Source: Proales similis (Eukaryota; Rotifera; Eurotatoria; Ploima; Proalidae). Taken from it: a stretch of DNA of 64,000 bases. Location of the stretch: contig JAGVRJ010000007.1 of NCBI GenBank assembly GCA_019059635.1, positions 620,001 through 684,000 of the forward strand. Direction: 5' to 3'. This document shows positions 24,654 through 34,300 of this stretch, piece after piece. The notes under the pieces were generated by a model. It did not search any database, was not told where the DNA came from, and was given only the letters and a program-made list of their open reading frames with translations. The translations under genes and the position numbers were made by a program. The stretch's first letter is position 1, and each line of letters starts with the position of its first letter.

Positions 24654-25624
24654 TTATTTCATTTTTGAATAAAACTGATTGGCTCTGTTGAGCTCGGAAT
24701 GAATTCGACTCCTTTCGTTGTACGAGCTGCTTATTAGTCCGTCGCGAGCTGTGCCTCTGCTCGCCCTGAACATCCGCGTTTCGATCACTTTGTCAAAGAA
24801 CTTGGCGATTTTTATCGAGTTGGACGAGCCTGGTGCCAGATGCGTAGTCTTGTTCGTTTCCTTTTTAAACATTCAAATGAGCTCGGTTAGATAGTCAGCT
24901 CAGGCACAATTACAATAAAGATCTCGTCGGCTCTGAACTGCTGGGCCATGGGCGAAGTGAGCGACTGAATGTTGTATTTGCGAACCGTTTGTGCCTGGTC
25001 AAGCTTTGTGCCCACAAACAGCAACGGGGGCACGTTGTGTATGGGCACTGGACTGCTGCCCTTCGCCGTGCTGGCCAATCTTAAAACCAATCGTCATAAT
25101 TAAATGCCTCGTTGGCTATTCAGGTAAAAGGCGCTCACATCTCTGAGGTAAGCGCCGAGAGATTTTCATTCTGCTCGAGCACATCCGACAGCCAGTATTT
25201 CAAGTTCTCGAGCGATTTTATATTCGCCAGATCGTGGACCAGAATTACGCCTTGACGCTCATAATGAACAACTTCTTGCTCGCTCTGGCTTTAGACGACC
25301 TACCGTCGACGTTGTGGTAGAACATTTTGGCGCTGCTTCGGTGCGCCAGGGAGCCACCAATGTCCAGCAGCTCGATGGCCACTGTTCGGTGTTGAGGAGT
25401 GCCGTCTTTGTAGTCGTGAAGCTTTGATTAAGAATGGAAATCAGAAACAGCCAACAGAGCTACTGAGTTGACCAAGGCTGATCTACCTTGACTTCGACTT
25501 GACAGCCGATCGTGTTGCGCACCTCCCTCGTGAGCGCTTCTTGATGGGCAAGTAAGTGAACGAAGCTTGTCTTGCCAACGTTCGAGTCGCCCACCACAAG
25601 CACTCGGACTTTGTCCACGTTCAT
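24654..25624 (-). CDS. RABL3: Rab-like protein 3
   Basis: RABL3 is a small Rab-like GTPase without a prenylation motif. It starts MNVDKVRVLVVGDSNVGKTS (G1), followed by FVHLLAHQEAL, NTIGCQVEVK, LHDYKDGTPQHRTVAIELLD and IGGS (switch II with Gly-Gly). Then come GVILVHDLANIKSLENLKYW and the G4 motif GTKLDQ. The last exon carries APGSSNSIKIAKFFDKVIET, matching the family C-terminus, and ends FYSKMK. Five or so short exons with 50-60 base introns. It is divergent from the C5orf22-like gene, with 206 bases between start codons. Confidence 0.9.
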
Positions 25625-25830
25625 GGTTCGCTGCCAATCTAGCTCCTGTCTGGCTCTCTGCCTTTTCTAGTGAGTGTGACTGCTGGTCTAATTGCGACTC
25701 ATTATTCCCTTAAAGCATAAATGCAACCACATAATTCAACTCAGTAGACGAATGCAGTTCAATTTGGCGCTCTAGAACTTGAATTTAAATAGGCAATCAC
25801 GAATTCATAGTCGGCAATCGAACGCTGGTC
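25625..25830. promoter_or_regulatory. Putative bidirectional promoter, RABL3/C5orf22-like
   Basis: 206 bases separate two divergent start codons. Both 5' UTRs and promoters must fit here. No TATA box was recognised. Confidence 0.5.
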
Positions 25831-26931
25831 ATGCCGATGACGAAACGATCGCAGGTGCTTGAAGCGCATGTAGTCGAAGACCATCACCAAGTGGTTGAGC
25901 ACATCTACCGATCTATTGGACGCAAAAAGCTCGCGTTCGAAGGCCTCGTCATGATTCATTTCGATTCACACCCTGATCTTGGCGTGCCGCCCGAGCTCCA
26001 GGCCAGTTCTGTTCGCGACGTTCAGCTTCTGATTCAAAAGCTTGAAATCGAAAGCTGGATCCTTCCGATGGTGTTCGCCGGCCACTTTAGCACCGTCGTT
26101 TGGATCAGGCCCGCTTGGTCAGATCAGATTGCGCTCGGTCGCTACGACCTGCTGATCGGCGAGAATGCGCTCACTGGCCGCGTGTCTTGCAATTGCCGCC
26201 AATCTTATTTCACATCGGCCGGCATCTACGCTCCTGAGTGTAATCTTAAGCAAACGCGCGACTGGCAGCTATTTGTATGCGACCTAGGTGAATTAAATTC
26301 TGAACTGAACGATGAACTGGGTGCGATGATAAGAGAAGCGAGCGGATCAAGACTCGTCTTGGACATCGATTTGGATTTCTTTTCCACCCAGAATCCGTTC
26401 CGGCTCATGTTCAAGGAAGAAGGCGGCTACGATCTGTTCAAACAGGTCTACTCTCAAGCAGCAGCTAGCTTTCATCCGAACGCCAAAAATTTCGAACAGA
26501 ATTATTTTCAGAACCTGAATGAAAAAGAGCGTCAAGACAAGCTCCTATTGGCTGCGTTGACTTCATCAAAAACAAGGCCGTTTGACAGTGAATGTTTGTT
26601 CGATGGGAGCAAGGTTGATCAGCTGCGCGATTTAATCGAGAAAGAGCATCTGGACGCCGAGATTTTGCACGAGTTCGGCTGTGGCATGGACGAGCACGAT
26701 TTGCCGCACCACGTCTCAAGCTGGGGACAAATCAATGAGATGATGAGCGACATCGAACAGTTCATTCGTAAATATTCACTTCTACCCGGTCTGATTACCG
26801 TGGCCAGATCAAGCAGCGACAACTATTGTCCTGCTGATCAGGTCGACGAAATTGAGCGTCGCCTGGCCGACTTGCTCAAGTCCATGTTCGCATCATTAAG
26901 CATTCAAATGCAACTTCATTACCGAGATTGA
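25831..26931 (+). CDS. UPF0489 family protein (C5orf22-like)
   Basis: Single-exon gene of 366 residues. VVEDHHQVVEHIYRSI, LVMIHFDSHPDLGVP, VFAGHFSTVVWIRP and LDIDLDFFSTQNPF are the conserved blocks of UPF0489, known from human C5orf22. The HFDSHPD and LDIDLDFFS motifs resemble metal-binding pockets of arginase/deacetylase-like folds, which suggests a hydrolase, but the biochemical role is not established. A C-terminal motif ITVARSSSDNYCP is also typical. The gene has no introns. TMEM53 follows 56 bases after its stop codon, so the two may share a transcript or have overlapping signals. Confidence 0.88.
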   Translation: MPMTKRSQVLEAHVVEDHHQVVEHIYRSIGRKKLAFEGLVMIHFDSHPDLGVPPELQASSVRDVQLLIQKLEIESWILPMVFAGHFSTVVWIRPAWSDQIALGRYDLLIGENALTGRVSCNCRQSYFTSAGIYAPECNLKQTRDWQLFVCDLGELNSELNDELGAMIREASGSRLVLDIDLDFFSTQNPFRLMFKEEGGYDLFKQVYSQAAASFHPNAKNFEQNYFQNLNEKERQDKLLLAALTSSKTRPFDSECLFDGSKVDQLRDLIEKEHLDAEILHEFGCGMDEHDLPHHVSSWGQINEMMSDIEQFIRKYSLLPGLITVARSSSDNYCPADQVDEIERRLADLLKSMFASLSIQMQLHYRD

Positions 26932-26987
26932 CTGCTCTACAAATTTAATTTAAATTTGTGTATGTGTGTGTGTGGGTTTAGATATTG

Positions 26988-27995
26988 ATGAATCTGATCA
27001 AACGATCGTCGAACAGCAGCAGCCAGCTGAAATTTGTGTGGAATAAAGAGAATTCAAAAGCCCGCCGCCTCTTGTCCTGTTCGAGCAGCGGTCGCTCCGA
27101 AATGAGGGCCGATCAGGCCGCAGATAGAGTAGAAGGACGCCAGAATGTCCTCTACGTCGAACGATCGAAATTAATCGACGGCCGCTCTGTGCAGCTGGCC
27201 GAGAAGATCCCTGTGGTTCTGGTGCTTGGCTGGGCTGGATCGTTCGATCGAAACGTGAGAAAGTACGAACAGATTTATCGCTCGCTTGGCTACCACACAG
27301 TTCGATTTGCGCCTTCAAATCAACTCACATTCATCGACACCGACAAGCATGAGACGTACGCGTTTGAGCTGTTGAACTTGATGAAGCACTCGTTTCCGAC
27401 CAATCCGATCCTGATGCACTGTTTCAGCAACGCCTGCGGCTTTATATTCTACCAGCACATAATCCGCGAGACGCGTCGCTCCGAATCGCAGTTTGCCTTC
27501 TTCGCGCACAATCAACGGGGCCTGATTGTGGACAGCGCGTTCGGCATGCTCACAAACCCCTTCACTCTGAGCGGTGGAATATCTGCGATGATGGCCAGCC
27601 AAGTCAAACCGGCCCCAGTTCGCTTTGTCTTCTCAGCCTCAATGGCCAGTTTGATTTCGTTGTATCTTGCGTCCAGGCCAAACAACTATTTCGCTCGCGG
27701 ACTGGAAACGATCACAAACGACAAGCTTGACATTCCCACGCTTTACCTCTATTCGAGTCAAGACAGACTTATCGATCCGAAAAGCATCGCCGCCAACATT
27801 GAGAAAAGACGCGCAATCAGACCGAACTGTTTGCTCAAGTCGGTTGTTTACGAACAGTGCGAGCATGTAACAATCTACCCAAAGCACTCGGAAAGTTACT
27901 TCAAGCAGATTCTCGATCACATTGAAGTGTGCGGCTTGCAAATAAAGCAAATTCTACACACCCGTGAGCTGGCAAACATCCAAAGCAAACTTTAG
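26988..27995 (+). CDS. TMEM53: TMEM53-like DUF829 alpha/beta-hydrolase-fold protein
   Basis: Single exon of 335 residues. After a Ser- and Arg-rich N-terminus, VVLVLGWAGSFDRNVRKYEQ opens the DUF829 domain, with YRSLGYHTVRFAP, LMHCFSNACGFIFYQHI (Ser at the nucleophile-elbow position) and the late block TLYLYSSQDRLIDPKSIAAN. The family is linked to the nuclear envelope and ER in vertebrates (TMEM53/NET4). I used ATG 26988. The 3' part of this gene is copied at 39135-39400 and, decayed, near 43570-43700. Each fragment stands just upstream of a WSC-EGF receptor copy. Confidence 0.88.
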   Translation: MNLIKRSSNSSSQLKFVWNKENSKARRLLSCSSSGRSEMRADQAADRVEGRQNVLYVERSKLIDGRSVQLAEKIPVVLVLGWAGSFDRNVRKYEQIYRSLGYHTVRFAPSNQLTFIDTDKHETYAFELLNLMKHSFPTNPILMHCFSNACGFIFYQHIIRETRRSESQFAFFAHNQRGLIVDSAFGMLTNPFTLSGGISAMMASQVKPAPVRFVFSASMASLISLYLASRPNNYFARGLETITNDKLDIPTLYLYSSQDRLIDPKSIAANIEKRRAIRPNCLLKSVVYEQCEHVTIYPKHSESYFKQILDHIEVCGLQIKQILHTRELANIQSKL

Positions 27996-28347
27996 TACTG
28001 CTCTTTTTATAATTATCAAAGTCGCTGACAATTAACCTATTGAATCGTATCTAATTTAAAATTCAGTAAAAAATCAAATGCTGATTTCGACAGACTCTCC
28101 CAGTTTGTTGCTTACGACAATCAAGTTCCTTGCAGAAGCCGCAAACAAAGCTCAGACATGGTTTTTATTGACGCATGTAACCAACTGGAAAGCGAGCATT
28201 TCTTCAGCAAGCATTCTTTTAAATAATTAATCATAGAAAATATAAATAGCTTAAGAAAGAGTCGCAAGCTCAGCCAATTTGACCGATTAGTAAATAAACT
28301 GCGAAATAACTAACTAATGTTTTTTACAAGTGGCCTTTTAAAACAGA

Positions 28348-31300
28348 ATGTTCTTCATCCTTTTGCTATGGTATTCACTTGGACGGCTGACTGGACTCGT
28401 CCTGTCGGGTAATTGCGAATCAAGGCCTCAAAATCAATTGTTATTAACGATTGATTCGCAACTTGAATTCTCAAGAGCCGTTAAGGGTTAATCAGCAATG
28501 CCACGTAAACTATCCTGGCCGAGACTTGTTTCCTGAAGAATCGCGTGGAAAAACTCGGCCGCTGGAAAGCTGCAGGGAAGATTGTAAATCAAGAGGATTT
28601 CGCTTTTTTGCTGTTCAATACAGGCAAGTCTTTCACTTGTTTTAGCCCGGATCTCAAAATATTCTAATCAGATAAAGAAATGTGTGCTTTTGTGACAACA
28701 ATTACGGCGACTATGGCCAGACGAGCGAAAACGAGTGCCGCTTTAGATGCGTCGACAACAATAATTACAGATGTGGAGGTGATTGGAGGAACTCGGTCTA
28801 TGAAGTAAACAATGATGCTGCCTATGTTTCGCTTGGCTGCTATGTTGACGGCGTGAATCAATATACTGCTCGTCAATTCGAATCGAATTCGATGGACCAC
28901 GAGAAGTGCGGCAATTTTTGCTTTAACAATGGATTCTCCTTTGCCGCATTACAAAACGGGTAATTCTCAAACCAAAATTGACCCAGATTCGAACAAGAGC
29001 TAATTGGCCTAGAACTAAGTGTGGTTGCGCAAATAGACTCGGAACTAATTTTGCTAGTCTTACTCCAAGCGGTAACTGCAATACGCCTTGTCCTGGTTCT
29101 CCTGGCCAGCTATGTGGAAACTTGGTCGAAGCACTGGTTCTCCGTTTGGTTGGTGAGTATCGCCTCAAACATTCATTTACCAGCAGTTGAATACTTCAGA
29201 CATGAAGATTTTAATTTCAACTGTTTCATGTACAACACCAACTTAAAATGCACATGGACATTCAGGACAACTGCCGCGTTCAATGGATATGAGCTACTCC
29301 TGAATGGCCAGCAGAATCGAAGTAGCTCGTCCGTCCCAGTAAAGGGAGAAATGACATGGAGCTCCCCGACCCCTGGCCTGAACACAATCGAGTTTCGCTT
29401 GCTCAGCTCAGGCGGATACGCTGACTCGGTCACTCGCCAAGTACAAGTGCCCTTAGACTTGACCAACCCGAGTAATTACATGGCCCTGCTGGAGGGTGCA
29501 GTCGAGTGGGACGCGTGTCTTCGCAACTGATCGAGGACATCCAAGTCCATAATCTAAACGATGAGCACGCTAAGCTTATGCGTAACCTTTAATGATAAAC
29601 AGACCAGTGGCTTTCATTATATCTAAATCTATCACAGACACTAACTCAACTATAACTAGCTGTGCAAAGTTACAGTTAGATAGAATTCTCATAATAAAAC
29701 GTTTTAAACCTGTGTGACAAGCACAACATTTGGTAGCAGCAGTATGTCTGACGAGACGGAGCAAACAGTTGGAGTTACCTACCAACAGATATTATCAGCC
29801 GACAGGAGGAGTGCTATCGCACTCACCTGGCACCTTCTGAAGCTTCAGAAGGAAGCCATGAATTTGGTCAATCTTTTGGAAACATCGGGTTTCCTAGGTG
29901 AAGAGGCCGAGGAGTCAATTGACAGGTTGAAGTCATTGGCCGAAGTGACAACGGATAAGTTGAGCACGGTGCTGAGGGTTGAAGGAACCGCTCCAGCAAA
30001 ATTGGAAGGAAAATTTGGTGTTGTTGGAAGCAACACGGACACGGACGAAAGAAAAGGCAAAGTGGAGCCTAGAGAGCCGAGTGAGGCGACGCGTATCGTC
30101 GTTGCGAAATTGGAGGAACCGAGTGAAGACGTTCCCGTACCGAGATCAATTCTTGATAAATCGGTGGTGTTCCAAACAAAGGATTGGGAGGAAGACGAAG
30201 AGATGTCAACCAAGACTGGAACAAGAATAATAACTGAAAACATAGAGCCGAACATAAATGTTAACAGGCTGTCGTTATCGACCAAGATCCCTCGTTTTTC
30301 TGGAAAACGAAATGAAGATCTGGACGATTGGCTTTTCCAAGTGGAAATGAATTTCAAGCGAATAAGAGCACCTGAGGATATGAAGCTGGCATTGATCACT
30401 GAGCACTTAAGTGATAGGCCTTTGAAAATGCTCAAGATGATAATTAGAGATGGGAAAGATAGCTGGCATGACTTTAGAAAAATACTAATTGACACGTTTA
30501 TGCCTATCGACAAGGAACAGGTCACCAGGACAAAATTAGTCAACTTAAACCAACGACAATGTGGTAGTTTTGAGAGGTATGCGGACAGATTCCAGGAGTT
30601 AACTTCAAGCATAAGAATGAACGAAAAGGACTTGTATGCCTACTTTTCAAATGGTTTGGAACCAGATTATGGTTACCAGTTGATGTCAAAGAACATTGAT
30701 AATGTGACAGAAGCAATTGCAATACTTACTCGTTTCGAGAGAACAGTCAAGGCAAATGTGTTGAACAAGAATAAATTTCAAAGCAGGCTAACAGTAGCAA
30801 AAACCCAAGGAAAACCAAATAACGCTAAATATGATAAGGAACAAGGAATTCAGTGCTATGTCTGTAAAAACAAAGGACATGTTGCTTCAAAATGCCCAAC
30901 AAAATTGAAAAAGAATAAAGCACATTCGGTAAATGTGATGAATGTGACCAACGATCTTCCAAGAATATATGGAAAAGTTAAAAATAAAAACATTTTATTT
31001 ACCTTGGATACTGGAGCTTCAATTTCAGTTATGTCCTTAGATAAGGCAAACGAACTAGGAATCCCAATTAAACAATCAGTGTTACAAGTCAACACAGCGA
31101 ACACGGAGGATGCAGATGTTTTGGGAGAGACTGGAGCAATTGAAACTATAATTGCTGGAAGAGTTTTTGAATTAAATTTCTTAGTTTTAGCTAGCAGTAG
31201 CTATGAGGCCCTGCTAGGCAATGATTGGTTCAAAATGAGCAAAGCTGGTTTATTTCCTGAATCAAAAACGTTAACCTTCAAGAGTGAAAACGTAGCTTTA

Positions 31301-34300
31301 GTTCCTTTGGAATTTAATAGCAATTGGTCAAATCCAGTTGTCAATTTCGCCGAGTTTACAGATCGGGAAGAACTTGGAACTGAGAGTGGATGGTTTTCTG
31401 AAGAGACTTTAACAGAACAAGTGGTCAATCCTATTCAGCAAGAGCTTGGATCATTGATCGATAATCTCACTGCTAACAACCCAATGGAATTAGGGTGTTG
31501 CACTGACTATAAATTCAAAATAAAACTCAACTCTAGTGAACCAGTTTGTAAAAATCCATACCCAAGATCGGAGTTGGAACGCAAGCTGATCAAGGAAGAA
31601 GTAGAGATCCTACTTAAAGCAGGGATAATCCGGGAGTCAAATTCAGACTACGCCTCACCTTGCTTCATGGTGGCTAAAAAGGTATTCAATGAAAAACTTC
31701 AGAAGACAGAATTACGTAAGGAACGATTGGTTGTATCGTATGAGGCTCTCAACGCCATAACGGTCAGCCTTCCGTTTCCGATGGAAAATCCAAATACTCT
31801 TTTAGAAAAAGTTGCTAAAGGAAATATCTTCACAACTCTAGACTTAAAATCAGGCTATTGGCAAGTTGGTGTAGAGGAATCCTCAATTCCCTATACGGCC
31901 TTTATAACACAGGATGGGCATTATGAATTTACCAGAATGCCATTCGGATTAAAAAATGCACCTGCAGCCTTTTGCAAGATTATGGCTAAAGCTTTAAAAC
32001 ATTTGGATTACGTGGTAGTATATGTCGACGACATTGTAATTTTTTCCGAAAATCTCGAACAACATATTGGACATGTCAAGGAAGTGCTGAAAGTGTTGAA
32101 ATCACTTAACTTAAAAATCAACGCTAAAAAGTGCGAATGGGCAAAGAAAGAAATACATGTGCTAGGACATGTTGTCTGCAACGGGCAAATAAAAATGAAC
32201 ATGGAGAAAATTTCAACAATCACCGCATGGCCTATCCCTAAGAATAGAAAAGATCTACAAAGATTTCTAGGACTTACCAACTACTATCGTCGTTTCATAA
32301 AGGACTATGCACAAATCTCAAAACCTTTATCTGACTTGTTGAAGGGAGACACTAAGTTCAATTTCAGCGAGGAACGGTTAAGTGCATTTGAAGCCCTTAA
32401 AAACGCAATAACATCGTATCCGGTCCTACGTCCACCAGATTTCTCGAAAGAATTCTTGCTTTATACTGATGCATCGGGATATGCCTTAGGAGCTGTCCTT
32501 AGTCAAATGGATAACAATATGGAATATGCAGTAGCCTTCGCATCAAGGATTTTGACAAAAGAAGAGATCAACTACACAATAACAGAAAAGGAATGCCTAG
32601 CTGTTGTCTATGCGTTAAAAGTTTTCAGAAACTACCTACTTGGTGTTCACTTCAAAATAATAACAGATCACTCCGCGCTTGTATGGTTACTTAACCTTAA
32701 AGAACCAGTTGGTCGTTTGGCACGATGGACAACCATTTGGCAAGCCTTTGATAAGGAGGTTGTTCACAGAAGCGGATCAAAATTAGTGGTGCCAGATGCA
32801 ATTTCAAGAGCATATATTTTGCACGTCGGACTAAGAGAGGAGGAGCATGCGTCACAGAAAATGATTGATGTATATGACAATGAAGCTCTAATACATTACC
32901 TTAATTACGGTAAACATCTGCCTGGGACAAGCAGACGAAAAGCTAACAACGTGGAACGTTTGTCGGAAAATTACAAACTGCACGGTGAGGAATTTTTCTT
33001 TTTGTCAAAAAAACGATGGCTTTTGGTTCCAAAACCAGAAAAAAGAAGAGACTTTGTTGCCGAAGCCCACCTTCTTGGACACTTCAAAACGGAGACTACG
33101 TATTTGAGATTGCTTGAGCAGTGTTACTGGTATGGCATGAAGCGAGACGTGGAAGCATTCATACAAAGATGTTCTACATGCCAAAGAAATGACTTAGAAA
33201 ATCCAGTTTTTCACCCAGCACAAGCATTAGAAGTTACAGGAGTTTTTGATCGTATCGGAGTTGACTTGGTACTTGGTCTACCGGAAACAAAGGAGGGCCA
33301 TATTGGCATTCTAGTGATAACAGAATACTTAACGAAGTACCCCTTTGCGGCTCCTATAAAATCTAAATCAGCTTTAGAAATAGCAAGAAAGCTGTGGCAT
33401 TTCATGTCCTTATTTGGAATACCAAAGGAGATCTTGAGTGATCAAGGAAGCGAATTTCTAAATAGTGTTGTAAAAGAATTAATTAGATCGGTTGGTTCCG
33501 ATCACAGAGTCACATCAGCTTATAACCCCAGAACGAATGGATTAACGGAACGTTTTAATCAAACAATCGTGAACGCTCTAAGAAAAACAGTTGAGACAAA
33601 CCCATCGGAATGGGATCGCTCATTAGATTTTGTTATGTTCTCAATAAGAAGCATGACAAATTCAATCACGGGATTCACACCTTTTCAATTGATGTTTGGC
33701 AGACAAACAAACTATTTTAAAAACTTTAGTTTAACAGATTCTAAAGATCTTGATACGGTGCTAAATCGTCAAAAGGAACTAAAAAATCTAGTGGAGACGC
33801 TTTGGGAAGATGCAAAAGTAAAAATTTCAAGCGCTCAAACAAAACAACTCAGCATTCAAAATAAACGCGACAACGTCACGGAAGAAATGATTCCAATAGG
33901 CACAACAGTATTTCTGCGAATTGAAGGACTTATGTCTAAACTCGAGCCAAGGTACAAGGGCCCTTATAAGGTGTTGGGACATACGAAACGCCGGAACTAC
34001 GAACTGGCAGATGCCTTAGGAGATCGACTTGAATTTTCTTATCCCAGACATAAATTAAAAATAGTGACTATCGATGAGTCGTTACCAGAACAAAGTGCAG
34101 AGTTGGAAAAAGTTCTCAATCACAAACAACAAAGAGATACCAACTACTATTTAGTTACATGGAAAGATTTGCCAGAAAGCGAATCATCATGGATACCTGA
34201 AAGTTACTTCAATTCAACAAAACTAATAAAGGAATATTTTGATAGAAAGAATCAAAAACCAAGACGACGGAGTAAACGTGTATCTTCGAAAGCATCATTC

